Below, piece after piece: positions 15,912 to 24,656 of a stretch of 36,156 nt of DNA. Position numbers and translations under genes: made by a program. The stretch comes from an uncultured Burkholderiales bacterium (GTDB lineage: Bacteria > Pseudomonadota > Gammaproteobacteria > Burkholderiales > Burkholderiaceae_C): positions 1 to 36,156 of the forward strand of contig CAIRQX010000069.1 of the NCBI GenBank assembly GCA_903880855.1, given 5' to 3'. Below the pieces are notes generated by a model that worked only from the letters and a program-made list of their open reading frames with translations, ran no database searches and was not told the DNA's origin. The first letter of the stretch is position 1, and every line of letters begins with the position of its first letter.

Positions 15912-18161
15912 ATGATACTAAAAAGAATTGGCTGGACTTTGTGGCGATCAGCTCGCTATCCGCTTTATCGAAAACATATCATTTCTAAAATTCGTCAAAA
16001 AATATATGAAGGTACACTTTTTTCTTGGCTTTGGAGCCGCATAAAGCGTCGTGTTGCTTCGTCGCTTAGAGCATCATTGTTTATGCTGAGATGGTCTAAG
16101 CCTTCAGAAAATGCCCAAGACTACATACATGCCATTGGCTTCAATCAAGTCCCTAATCCAGACTACTTTCAGCAGCGAAAACGTTTTTCAATCCAAGATC
16201 CTGTTGAAAGAACCCCGCGGTTTCTTGCCTACTACTTGCCCCAGTTCCATCCGTTCGATGTAAATAACAAAGCCTGGGGCGAAGGCTTCACGGAATGGAC
16301 CAATACAACCAAAGCCCTTCCTCAGTACAAGGGACATTTCCAGCCACACTTGCCTTCTGATTTGGGTTATTACGACTTGCGTTTGCCTGATGTCATGCGA
16401 AAACAAATCGACATTGCCAAGTCTTATGGTGTTCACGGTTTTTGCTTTCATTACTATTGGTTTGACGGCCAAAAGGTTATGGATTTGCCCTTAAATAATT
16501 TTTTGGAGAGTCCCGATATGGATCAGCAATTCTGTATTTGCTGGGCCAATGAAAACTGGACCCGTCGCTGGGACGGCATGGAGTCTGATGTCATTTTGCA
16601 GCAGAGCTACTCTTATGAAAAATGCGTAAAGTTCATTCGCGACATAATTCCCATCTTGCAGGATTCGCGTTATATACACGTTGATGGCAAGCCTTTTCTT
16701 GTAATTTACAGGCCTTTGCTCATTCCACAAATCGAGAAAATAGTACAAGTATGGCGCGCGGAAGCCGCTATGGCTGGGTTGCATGGTTTGTGGCTGGTAT
16801 GCGCTCAAGCCTTTGGGCTTGAGGATCCGCGCCCAATTGGATTCGACGCTGCCGTGGAATTTCCGCCGCATAAAATGGCTGATCGGATTGAGGATGTGGC
16901 TCCGCCTGAGGGATTGTGGAACCCAAAATTTAAAGGCCATACGTGGCTTTATGCCGATGCGGTAGGTGAATCGATGACGCGCGACGCGCAGCCATATCCC
17001 CTTTATCGTTGCGCCTTCCCCTCTTGGGATAATGAGGCCAGAAGGCCTGGAGCAGGAAACTCGTTCGCAAAAGCTAGCCCGCTTCAGTTTGGTGAATGGC
17101 TTGCTACATGTGACAGCTATTCTCGTGAAACTCAGCCTAGTACCGAAAAATTTGTCTTCATCAATGCATGGAATGAGTGGGCTGAGGGCGCGCACCTAGA
17201 GCCCGACCGTCACTTTGGCTACGCTTGGCTTGAGCAGATCGCTCGGCTTGCTGAAAAAAAACACGCATACCTGTCAACTAATCTCACTTATTGTGTTCCA
17301 GTTACCCCTTCTTCGACACTGGCTCGCATTGCCGTGCTCGTTCATATCTACTATGAAGAAACGTGGGCAGACATTGGACAAGCCCTATCTTCTTTGGAAG
17401 TTCCGTTTGATTTAATCATCACAACCACTCAAGATAAAGTGGTTTCAGTCTCAACCCAAGTCAAGGCCGTCTATCAAAATGCCGAAATCTATGTGGTTGA
17501 GAATAAAGGTCGAGATATTCGTCCTTTCATTGCAACTCTTCCTTTGTTGATTGAACGTCAATATCAGGCGGTCTTAAAGCTGCACTCTAAAAAATCGTTG
17601 CACAGAGGCGATGGCGACCTTTGGCGTAAAACCCTAATTGCTCAATTGCTCCCGCGCGGACCAGAGCTTGGGCAGCTTATCAACAGCCTCGCACAATACC
17701 CATCGATGGGGCTGATTGCGCCGGATGGAAATATATTAAATATTCAACGTTATATTGGCTCTAATAAACCATGGGTGGAAAAGCTGGTAAATGAGTTGGG
17801 CGAAAGTGTTCATTGGCTTGAGCAAGCCAAACCGTGGTTTGCCGCAGGGACAATGTTTTGGTTTAAGCCACAGTCCATCCAAAGTTTGCTTCACTGCCCA
17901 TCAATTCAGAGTGACGCGTTCGAACTGGAAACAGGGCAGATAGACGGTACCCTTGCCCATGCAATCGAGCGCGTGCTAGGTTGTGCTACCTTGGTAGATG
18001 GCTATCATTTGATAGACACTAGCCTTGCTGGAGCCATTGGCTCATCCGATGATAGTCTTAAGCGACAAGCTGAAAAAGCTTGGGCAAATAAGTGGAGTTA
18101 CAAAGGACGTCAACGAACTGTGGACTCTTTATTCGCCCGCCCCACTGAAACATACGCATAA
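15912..18161 (+). CDS. Two-domain WbsX (GH99-like) + RgpF-type glycan protein
   Basis: ATG 15912 is chosen (749 residues); an in-frame TTG at 15885 would overlap the preceding gene. After a basic N-terminal region, residues ~100-460 form a WbsX/glycosyltransferase-WsbX domain: RFLAYYLPQFHP, WGEGFTEWTN, HGFCFHYYWF, CWANENWTRRWDG and INAWNEWAEGAHLEPD. From about residue 470 to 720 an RgpF (rhamnan synthesis protein F) domain follows: IAVLVHIYYEETW, VENKGRDIRPF and LKLHSKKSLH. Both domains occur in O-antigen and rhamnan clusters and are often fused. RgpF points to rhamnose-containing chains, in line with the GT2 at 12.5 kb. The exact reaction of each domain is not well established. The stop directly abuts the next ATG. 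Confidence 0.9.
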   Translation: MILKRIGWTLWRSARYPLYRKHIISKIRQKIYEGTLFSWLWSRIKRRVASSLRASLFMLRWSKPSENAQDYIHAIGFNQVPNPDYFQQRKRFSIQDPVERTPRFLAYYLPQFHPFDVNNKAWGEGFTEWTNTTKALPQYKGHFQPHLPSDLGYYDLRLPDVMRKQIDIAKSYGVHGFCFHYYWFDGQKVMDLPLNNFLESPDMDQQFCICWANENWTRRWDGMESDVILQQSYSYEKCVKFIRDIIPILQDSRYIHVDGKPFLVIYRPLLIPQIEKIVQVWRAEAAMAGLHGLWLVCAQAFGLEDPRPIGFDAAVEFPPHKMADRIEDVAPPEGLWNPKFKGHTWLYADAVGESMTRDAQPYPLYRCAFPSWDNEARRPGAGNSFAKASPLQFGEWLATCDSYSRETQPSTEKFVFINAWNEWAEGAHLEPDRHFGYAWLEQIARLAEKKHAYLSTNLTYCVPVTPSSTLARIAVLVHIYYEETWADIGQALSSLEVPFDLIITTTQDKVVSVSTQVKAVYQNAEIYVVENKGRDIRPFIATLPLLIERQYQAVLKLHSKKSLHRGDGDLWRKTLIAQLLPRGPELGQLINSLAQYPSMGLIAPDGNILNIQRYIGSNKPWVEKLVNELGESVHWLEQAKPWFAAGTMFWFKPQSIQSLLHCPSIQSDAFELETGQIDGTLAHAIERVLGCATLVDGYHLIDTSLAGAIGSSDDSLKRQAEKAWANKWSYKGRQRTVDSLFARPTETYA

Positions 18162-20132
18162 ATGCACTACGTGAAATTAGTTAACTTCAAATGCGCCTTT
18201 CTTTTGTGTGTATTTGCCCTTTTTTTGGCCGCGACTGGCGCATTGGCTCTTGAGAGCAATGAATTATCTTCAGAGCAAGACTATTTTCGGGAAATACCAC
18301 AGGTTTTTGCAGTGTCTAGGCTACCCCAAAAGCCTCAAGACACTTCGGGTGCAAACACACTCATCGACCGCGAGTACATACAGGCCAGTGGTGCGCGAAC
18401 ACTAAGTGACCTATTTGTAGGTATTCCTGGCTTTCAAGTCGGGCTCAGCGATGGTGGCCGACCGGTAGTAGCCTATCACGGCTTTTCTGGGCAAATTTCG
18501 CAGCGTATGCAAGTGTTTGTAGATGGCCGCTCCCTATATGCGCCCTACATGTTTGGCGGTGTGGATTGGAGTTCGGTGAGTGTGCCCCTTGATGAAATAG
18601 AGCGAATTGAAATTCACCGAGGTTCAAACTCTGCCGCCTTTGGTGCGAATGCTTTTTTGAGTGTGATTCAAATTTACACCAGAGCAGCCGTTCAAGCTAC
18701 AGGTGCGTCGGCGCACATTCGACAAGGAAATAACGGTATAGCCGATCGATCTGTTCGGTTCGGGCGTTCCAGTGACGATGTCCAATGGCGTGTAGTTGCA
18801 AGCCAGCAAGGCGATCAAGGGTTGATAAACCGCAGCGACAACTTCAAAACAGAAAGTGTCGATTTCAAGGCAGAGTATCAAAAATCCGTTAATCAATCAT
18901 TGATACTTATTGGAGGAGCAAACAAAGGCCACTTTGGGGAAGGGTTGCAGAATAGCATTGCTGACCCTGTTCGTGATGACAACAAGTCCTCGACATTTGC
19001 GCACCTGAAATTCAAGGAACTAGTGGATGACGGACAGGAGTGGAGCCTGTCGTCTTCTTTGACACAAGACAAGGGCTACGATACTTACCAAGTCCCCCTC
19101 TTGTCTGGAGGTGCAGTGAATATTTCTAAAACTCGACAAGCTAACCGTTTCTCACTTGAGTACCAGCACTTCAGGAGCCTGTCCCAAAGTCTCCGTGCAT
19201 CTTGGGGGGGGGCGGGTAACTTAGAGGAGGTTCAGTCCTTCGATTTGTTCTCTACAGATGCCAAACAAAAAAATTTAGCATGGCGCATTTACTTTAACCA
19301 AGAATGGACTCCCCTTAATAGTTTGACATTCAATGCGGGAGGGCTTTTTGAAAAAGATCTCTTCTCACCGCAACAATTTGCGCCACGTTTTTCGGCCAAC
19401 TGGAAACCTTCTTCTAATCAAGTCTTCAAGCTTGGCTACTCATCAGCATTCAGAACACCCAGCCTGTTTGAGCAAAAATCAGACTGGCGTGTCCGTGATG
19501 TAAACAACCAAACCCTCTACATCAAATACCTCTCCCGCGGGGGATTAGTGCCTGAGCACATCAGGGCTAAAGACTTGGTTTATCAAGCACAGTGGGCGCC
19601 ACTTGGCCTATCTTTGGATGTTCGCCTTTTTAAAGAAGAGCTGTCCAGCCTCATCACGAGAGAACTTTATCAACTATCTGGGGGTACAAACAGCTCGACA
19701 GTCGCCTACGATCTGCGAAACAGCGCGTCCGTATCGCAACACGGATCTGAGTATCAGTTGAGCTGGAGGCCCTTTTCTGGATCAACGATTTACTTAAGCG
19801 AATACAGAGCTAACACTGGAAGCATCAACTCATCGCTTCAACTTAGCGCCCCTCAAAGCTCCAGTAGTTTGGCATGGATGCATCGGGCAGAAAACGGATT
19901 TAGCCTTTTTACATCCTATGCAAGGACCGGTTCCATGACATGGCTTGGCGAATCAACCGCAGCGGGCGAGCAAAAATTGCTATCCATGTCGTTGCAAAAG
20001 GCCTTCAAGTTAGATCACGCATCCTTAAGAACTAGTCTGACATGGCGCCGACCTATTGGCCACTTTGTTGAGTACCGTGAATTGCAATATATGCCCCGAA
20101 GCGTTTGGCTTGGTGTTCAGATAGACCACTAA
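18162..20132 (+). CDS. TonB-dependent outer-membrane receptor
   Basis: The 656-residue protein has a signal peptide (FLLCVFALFLAATGALA) and a plug domain (about residues 40-180: SGANTLIDREYIQASGARTL, then VFVDGRSLYAP and DEIERIEIHRGSNSAAFG). A 22-strand barrel of normal length follows (FKLGYSSAFRTPSLFEQ is the usual mid-barrel signature). It lacks the final aromatic residue typical of the last strand (ends VQIDH). There is no N-terminal extra signalling domain, so it is not a FecA-type transducer. It starts at the base after the WbsX/RgpF stop and lies 19 bases before a substrate-binding protein gene, suggesting delivery of its ligand to that protein. The ligand is unknown. A nine-G tract is present in the coding sequence. 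Confidence 0.93.
   Translation: MHYVKLVNFKCAFLLCVFALFLAATGALALESNELSSEQDYFREIPQVFAVSRLPQKPQDTSGANTLIDREYIQASGARTLSDLFVGIPGFQVGLSDGGRPVVAYHGFSGQISQRMQVFVDGRSLYAPYMFGGVDWSSVSVPLDEIERIEIHRGSNSAAFGANAFLSVIQIYTRAAVQATGASAHIRQGNNGIADRSVRFGRSSDDVQWRVVASQQGDQGLINRSDNFKTESVDFKAEYQKSVNQSLILIGGANKGHFGEGLQNSIADPVRDDNKSSTFAHLKFKELVDDGQEWSLSSSLTQDKGYDTYQVPLLSGGAVNISKTRQANRFSLEYQHFRSLSQSLRASWGGAGNLEEVQSFDLFSTDAKQKNLAWRIYFNQEWTPLNSLTFNAGGLFEKDLFSPQQFAPRFSANWKPSSNQVFKLGYSSAFRTPSLFEQKSDWRVRDVNNQTLYIKYLSRGGLVPEHIRAKDLVYQAQWAPLGLSLDVRLFKEELSSLITRELYQLSGGTNSSTVAYDLRNSASVSQHGSEYQLSWRPFSGSTIYLSEYRANTGSINSSLQLSAPQSSSSLAWMHRAENGFSLFTSYARTGSMTWLGESTAAGEQKLLSMSLQKAFKLDHASLRTSLTWRRPIGHFVEYRELQYMPRSVWLGVQIDH
19204..19212 (+). 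repeat. G9 homopolymer inside the TonB-dependent receptor gene
   Basis: Nine consecutive G residues encode part of the SWGGAG segment in the barrel. Gain or loss of one G would shift the frame and truncate the receptor. This is the type of tract that gives phase-variable expression of surface proteins in other bacteria. Confidence 0.6.
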
Positions 20133-20151
20133 GCACGAACCTATTGCCATC

Positions 20152-21087
20152 ATGATCAATGTCAGTGGCCTCCAATTACTGACGCGCCAATACTATTGGG
20201 TATTGGTGATGGTATTGACCATCATTCCCCTGTCGTCTCAGGCGACGGGTCTATTGATTCTCTCTAGTCGAACTGGCGAGGCGTATGCAGACACCATTGA
20301 GGGTATCAAGGCCGAATTAGGCCGGTCACTTGAGTTTCGTGTTCAGTACCTCAATGACCCTTTGCTCGCTTGGAGAGAGGCTGACTCACCAAGTCTCGTC
20401 ATCACCGTGGGGGTTGATGCAGCCAACGCCGCTATTCAAGGCGTTGAGCCCAGCACGCCTGTGTTGTGCTTACTAATTCCAAAAATTACATTTGAGTCAT
20501 TAACGGTCAACAGGCGAGAAGGCCGAAAAATCTCTGCCATTTATCTTGATACGCCTGTTGCTCGGCAGATAGAACTGATTCGCATCCTTCTGCCCCAAGC
20601 GCGCAGTGTTGGAGCTTTACTTGGAGAACGCTCGGTCCGGGAAAAAGAAGCACTCAAGGCTGCGGTTCGTGAACGTGGCCTCACATTGCGTTCAGACTAT
20701 GCCCGGCGCGACTCCGAGGTTTACCCAATCTTGAAATCTATACTAAGTGAATCGGACGTATTCTTGGCTGTCCCAGACCCATTGGTCATGAATGCATCGA
20801 CTGCACAGAATGTGTTGATCACCGCTTTTAGAAGTCAAGTCCCAGTCGTGGGTTACACCGCTAGCTACGTCAAGGCTGGTGCGCTCGCTGCGGTCTACAG
20901 TACTCCTCAGCAAATTGGGCAAGAGGCAGGACAGATCGTTAAAACCTATCAGCGTACCAATATCTTGCCTGCTCCAAAGCACCCAAGATATTTTTCTGTA
21001 GGAGTTAATGCTAGCTTGATGAAAACCATCGGCATGCCATTCGTAGATGAGTATTTGCTTGAACAGCGACTGCTCAAGGGAGAGTAA
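20152..21087 (+). CDS. ABC-type substrate-binding protein (DUF534/ABC_sub_bind family), solitary
   Basis: The 311-residue protein has a hydrophobic N-terminal signal (WVLVMVLTIIPLSSQATG) and a two-lobed periplasmic-binding fold: ILSSRTGEAYADTIEGIK, SLVITVGVDAANAA, VARQIELIRILLPQ with VGALLGE, VFLAVPDPLVMNA and VPVVGYTASYVKAGALAAVY. This is the PF04392 group (relatives include TrpX-like proteins). No permease or ATPase of that transporter is nearby; the gene is wedged between a TonB-dependent receptor and a hybrid kinase. It most likely binds ligand in the periplasm and presents it to the kinase. Its stop lies 56 bases before the chosen kinase ATG. Confidence 0.82.
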   Translation: MINVSGLQLLTRQYYWVLVMVLTIIPLSSQATGLLILSSRTGEAYADTIEGIKAELGRSLEFRVQYLNDPLLAWREADSPSLVITVGVDAANAAIQGVEPSTPVLCLLIPKITFESLTVNRREGRKISAIYLDTPVARQIELIRILLPQARSVGALLGERSVREKEALKAAVRERGLTLRSDYARRDSEVYPILKSILSESDVFLAVPDPLVMNASTAQNVLITAFRSQVPVVGYTASYVKAGALAAVYSTPQQIGQEAGQIVKTYQRTNILPAPKHPRYFSVGVNASLMKTIGMPFVDEYLLEQRLLKGE

Positions 21088-21142
21088 ATTGTTCGCCCGT
21101 TTTAGGCCTTTGCAAAAGATCCTTCGCATCTATGAGGTGGCT

Positions 21143-23089
21143 ATGACTAGCTTGCGTTGGAGACTTCTGTGGCTGTCCATGCTGCCTTTAGTGCTCTTTG
21201 CTCTTGTTTGGACTTGCTACGTTTTGATTCAACGTAACACCGACCTAACCTCTCAATTAGAACAAAGAGCTCAATTACTTGCTCGGCAAATGGCAGTCGG
21301 CTCTGATTACGCGATCTTTGCCCAAAACATGCTGGCGCTCCAAGCCATCACCTTCTCGGTGGTCCACGAACCCGAGGTGAAGTTTGCAGGCGTCTATGAC
21401 GCCAGCTTCCAGCCTTTATCAGTTATTGATAGACGGAGCATTTATGACGAAGTCGAAGACGCAACAAGGCTAAGGCAGCTTAAAACAGTTGGGCGCTTGG
21501 GCCTGCCATTCATGCAGCTCGTTTCAGATCGAGTTATTCGATATGTCCAGCCAATTAGATCTGTTGGTGTTGATATTGAAGACCTATCTAAATCTGAAGG
21601 CCTAAAACAGTCTAGTGACGTACACGGCTATGCTTTAGTCGAGGTCTCTATCGACTCGATCTATTCAGAATTAGTCAGATTTATGGGTGAGGCCTTATTG
21701 ATATTAGTGATTTTTTTGCTAACGGCCTGGCTGGTTGTGAGTCGTCTCAGTTTAAAACTTGATCAAAATTTTCGCTTTGTTGCGGATGCAGCTAAGCGAA
21801 TTGGCGCTGGTGAAACGCAAGTGCGAATAGGCCCAAATGACATCAAAGTGTTCGATCGCTTAGCAGTAGACGTGAACCTAATGGCCGAAAGGCTAGAGGT
21901 ATCCCAGCGGGACTTGGAGTCGCAAGTATTGAATGCAACACATGCCCTGCGTGAGCAAAAAGACGCCGCCGAAAAAGCAAACACTGCCAAGTCAAGATTC
22001 TTGGCTGCGGCCAGCCATGACCTGCGCCAACCCATTCATGCACTCAGTTTGCTTGTTTCAGCTGCGCAGCACGAAAAAGACCCATTGGCTCTATCAGTCA
22101 TCATTAGCCGCATTGAGGCTGGTACAGCATCGCTTAGCGACCTGCTCAACTCCCTGCTTGATATTTCCCGTCTCGACGGGGGCGGTGTTCAGGTGCGCCA
22201 AGATGATTTTCAGCTTGATGTCCTCATGAACAAACTCCAAGACACCTATCAAAGCCTAGCTAAAGAAAAGGGGGTCGGGCTAATAGTTCGTCCAACGAAA
22301 GCCTGGACCCAATCCGACCCGGCTTTGCTAGAGCGTGTCCTCGGAAACCTACTATCAAACGCCATTAATTACACCCAAAGTGGTGGCTCCGTTTATGTGG
22401 CCGTGCGCCCAAGAGGTAACGAATGGTTGATTCAGGTACGAGACAATGGCCCCGGCATTCCTATCAAAGACCAGGAAATTATCTTCCAAGAGTTTGTACA
22501 ACTCAGTAACCCCCAGCGTGATAGGAGTTTGGGTTTGGGCCTTGGATTAGCAATTGTTCAACGCCTAGTGCGGTTACTAGGCTTACGCATAGAGGTACGC
22601 TCACAATTGGGGCAGGGGGCAACTTTTGGCCTCAGTATTCCATGCATACGTGCAAATCACTCCAAGCCGGTAATAGCCGACTTGAATAAAACCGAAGAGC
22701 CAACCGAACTCAAAGGTATGCGCATACTTGTGATCGAAGACGACGAGTTAGTCCGAGATAGCTTAGTCGCACTGTTAGGCATGTGGGGGGCTAGTGTGGA
22801 TGTTTTTCCCAAAGCCGATGCCGCATTTCAATACATACAAACAAACCTCGTTACCCATGAGTTGATTATTTCAGACTACCGTCTAGGTGGCAACCAAAAT
22901 GGGTTAGCGCTATTTCATTCCATTACAGGTTATCTAGGCTATTCCGTACCAACGCTACTTATCACGGGGGACACTGAGGACGAGGACTTGCAAAAACTCG
23001 CGGAGCCCCATATTCAAGTGATCTACAAACCAGTCAAACCCAACGTGTTATTTGCAACTATCAACCGCCTCCTCAACCACGTAGCTTAG
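21143..23089 (+). CDS. Hybrid sensor histidine kinase with C-terminal receiver
   Basis: ATG 21143 is chosen (GAGGTGG just upstream; 648 residues). TTG 21089, behind AAGGGAGAG, and ATG 21047, inside the SBP gene, are in frame. The order is a TM helix (LLWLSMLPLVLFALVW), a periplasmic domain of ~150 residues, a second TM (EALLILVIFLLTAWLV), HAMP and a HisKA domain with AAASHDLRQPIHAL (H292). HATPase follows with NLLSNAINYT, DNGPGIP and LGLGLGLAIV. The C-terminal receiver has ILVIEDDELVRDS and D578 in IISDYRLGG. The periplasmic domain could contact the upstream binding protein. The receiver may compete with, or pass phosphate back to, the separate regulator that follows; no HPt domain is seen. 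Confidence 0.9.
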   Translation: MTSLRWRLLWLSMLPLVLFALVWTCYVLIQRNTDLTSQLEQRAQLLARQMAVGSDYAIFAQNMLALQAITFSVVHEPEVKFAGVYDASFQPLSVIDRRSIYDEVEDATRLRQLKTVGRLGLPFMQLVSDRVIRYVQPIRSVGVDIEDLSKSEGLKQSSDVHGYALVEVSIDSIYSELVRFMGEALLILVIFLLTAWLVVSRLSLKLDQNFRFVADAAKRIGAGETQVRIGPNDIKVFDRLAVDVNLMAERLEVSQRDLESQVLNATHALREQKDAAEKANTAKSRFLAAASHDLRQPIHALSLLVSAAQHEKDPLALSVIISRIEAGTASLSDLLNSLLDISRLDGGGVQVRQDDFQLDVLMNKLQDTYQSLAKEKGVGLIVRPTKAWTQSDPALLERVLGNLLSNAINYTQSGGSVYVAVRPRGNEWLIQVRDNGPGIPIKDQEIIFQEFVQLSNPQRDRSLGLGLGLAIVQRLVRLLGLRIEVRSQLGQGATFGLSIPCIRANHSKPVIADLNKTEEPTELKGMRILVIEDDELVRDSLVALLGMWGASVDVFPKADAAFQYIQTNLVTHELIISDYRLGGNQNGLALFHSITGYLGYSVPTLLITGDTEDEDLQKLAEPHIQVIYKPVKPNVLFATINRLLNHVA

Positions 23090-23148
23090 CAATAAGGAAA
23101 ACTTTGGGTGATAAAATCTAACCAAGATTTATACATAATGGACTTTCT

Positions 23149-23844
23149 CTGAAACTGCTCATCGTTGACGATCACGGCCTAGTGCGCGAAGGCCTTAAAG
23201 CCATCCTTGCTCAGTCTGATCTTGATGCGCAGTGTATTGAGGCATGGGACGAGGCCAGTATTTGGCATCAACTCAGTCAGCATACCAATTTAGATATGGT
23301 TCTGCTTGACATCCAACTGCCTGGACTCAGTGGTTTGGAGTTGCTCAAGCGAATTGCTAAAGAGCGCCCCCAGTTGCCCATCATCATGCTCTCTGCCGAT
23401 CACGATTTCGATACCGTATCCCTGGCCCTGCAGTTTGGGGCCACGGGCTTTTTGCCCAAAAGTTCGCTAAACCAAGTCCTCATATCTGCTATCCGTTTAG
23501 TTCTCGCTGGCGGTATTTACATCCCCCCTGAGGCTCTGCTCAAAAGCGCCTCCAACTCAGCCACACTGCATGATGCTGATAAGCAGCATGCAACTCTAGA
23601 GTCCCTTGCCTTGACCGACCGTCAGGCTGACGTATTGCGTTTGCTTATCAGGGGCATGTCCAATAAGCTTATCTCTCGTGAAATCGACCTCGCTGAGGCC
23701 ACCGTCAAAATTCATATTCGAGGTATTTTGCGCAGCCTCAACGTCACCTCCCGTACTGAGGCCTTGGTTAAGCTCGCTAATATGGGCATACGACTCACTG
23801 ACAACTCACAAGCGCCCCCACAAATCAAAGGGACAAACTCTTGA
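23149..23844 (+). CDS. LuxR/NarL-family response regulator, apparent CTG start
   Basis: Reading from CTG 23149 gives the normal receiver start [M]KLLIVDDHGLVREGL with acidic pair D7/D8 and phospho-acceptor D54 in VLLDIQLPG, 231 residues in all. The first conventional start in this frame is GTG 23182, which would delete the first strand and the acidic pair. The frame has a stop at 23119 and no ATG, GTG or TTG between. The C-terminal half is a LuxR HTH: LTDRQADVLRLLIRGMSNKLISRE and ATVKIHIRGILRSLNV. It should be the output partner of the hybrid kinase, controlling genes not identifiable here but plausibly this cluster. TGA overlaps the exporter gene TTG. Confidence 0.85.
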   Translation: MKLLIVDDHGLVREGLKAILAQSDLDAQCIEAWDEASIWHQLSQHTNLDMVLLDIQLPGLSGLELLKRIAKERPQLPIIMLSADHDFDTVSLALQFGATGFLPKSSLNQVLISAIRLVLAGGIYIPPEALLKSASNSATLHDADKQHATLESLALTDRQADVLRLLIRGMSNKLISREIDLAEATVKIHIRGILRSLNVTSRTEALVKLANMGIRLTDNSQAPPQIKGTNS

Positions 23845-24656
23845 ACTCACTGAAGCAAGTAGCCGCGGATGTGCGCAGCTTGCTTACGCATAAATACCTT
23901 CTCAAAACACTGATTCAACGAGACCTTAGCAGTCGCTACCGTGGCTCTGCAGCTGGCATGATGTGGTCTTTGATTTTGCCGTGCTGCATGCTGGCCATCT
24001 ATTACTTTGTATTTGGTTACATTAACCAGCCGGTGCGCCAAGGATTTTTCAGTGCTAAGGGTGCTGACTTCGCTCTCTCCCTCTTTGCCGGCCTGAACCT
24101 GCATGCGTTGTTGGCTGAGTGTTTATCACGCTCGCCGCAAGCCGTCATATCGCAACCTAGCTATGTCAAACGCGTCGTTTTTCCTTTGTATCTCCTGCCA
24201 TTGACGGTGGTGGGCGTTGCCTTTGTGCAGTTCCTTTTGGCTTCAAGCATCTTATTTGTTGCACACGCTTGGCTCAATGGTTTGTCATGGTCATTGCTTT
24301 GGTGGCCGATTAGTTGGCTATCCTTGCTGGTCCTTGCCGTGGGCTTGAGTTTGTTGTTATCTTCACTCACTGTGTACCTGCGTGACATTGCCCAGGTTAC
24401 AGGTTTTAGTTCTACCTTTTTGCTTTTCATGGCACCTGTCTTCTACCCACTAGCCAATGCCCCTAGCAAGTTGCAAGCAGTCTTGTTGTTGAACCCGCTC
24501 ACACTACCCGTTGAAACTTCCCGCGCTATTTTCACACAAGCCCCTTTGCCTGACACCAAATTGTTGGTTTTACATGGCACCACCTCGATAGTGTTTTTGG
24601 TGTTTAGTGTATGGGTATTTGGAAAAACTCGCCGAGGATTTGCAGATGTTCTCTGA
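23841..24656 (+). CDS. wzm: Polysaccharide ABC exporter, membrane subunit (Wzm/KpsM type)
   Basis: The start is TTG 23841, overlapping the regulator stop, with AAAGGGAC ten bases upstream. The 271-residue protein has six membrane helices and the ABC-2 exporter N-terminus (LIQRDLSSRYRGSAAGMMWSLI). The late region FMAPVFYPLANAP is typical of Wzm/TagG/RfbA permeases. Two copies with two ATPase subunits would export a complete undecaprenyl-linked polysaccharide across the inner membrane. It overlaps the ATPase gene by 11 bases, so the two are translationally coupled. Confidence 0.92.
   Translation: MNSLKQVAADVRSLLTHKYLLKTLIQRDLSSRYRGSAAGMMWSLILPCCMLAIYYFVFGYINQPVRQGFFSAKGADFALSLFAGLNLHALLAECLSRSPQAVISQPSYVKRVVFPLYLLPLTVVGVAFVQFLLASSILFVAHAWLNGLSWSLLWWPISWLSLLVLAVGLSLLLSSLTVYLRDIAQVTGFSSTFLLFMAPVFYPLANAPSKLQAVLLLNPLTLPVETSRAIFTQAPLPDTKLLVLHGTTSIVFLVFSVWVFGKTRRGFADVL

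Noticed and set aside
16491..17195. 234-aa antisense frame inside the WbsX/RgpF gene
   Set aside because: The sense strand has complete WbsX motifs across it; the antisense product matches nothing I recognise.
23138..23152. Programmed frameshift (RF2-like CTC TGA site) upstream of the response regulator
   Set aside because: The needed shift is -1, not the +1 of the prfB type, and no slippery heptamer or internal Shine-Dalgarno is evident; CTG initiation is simpler.
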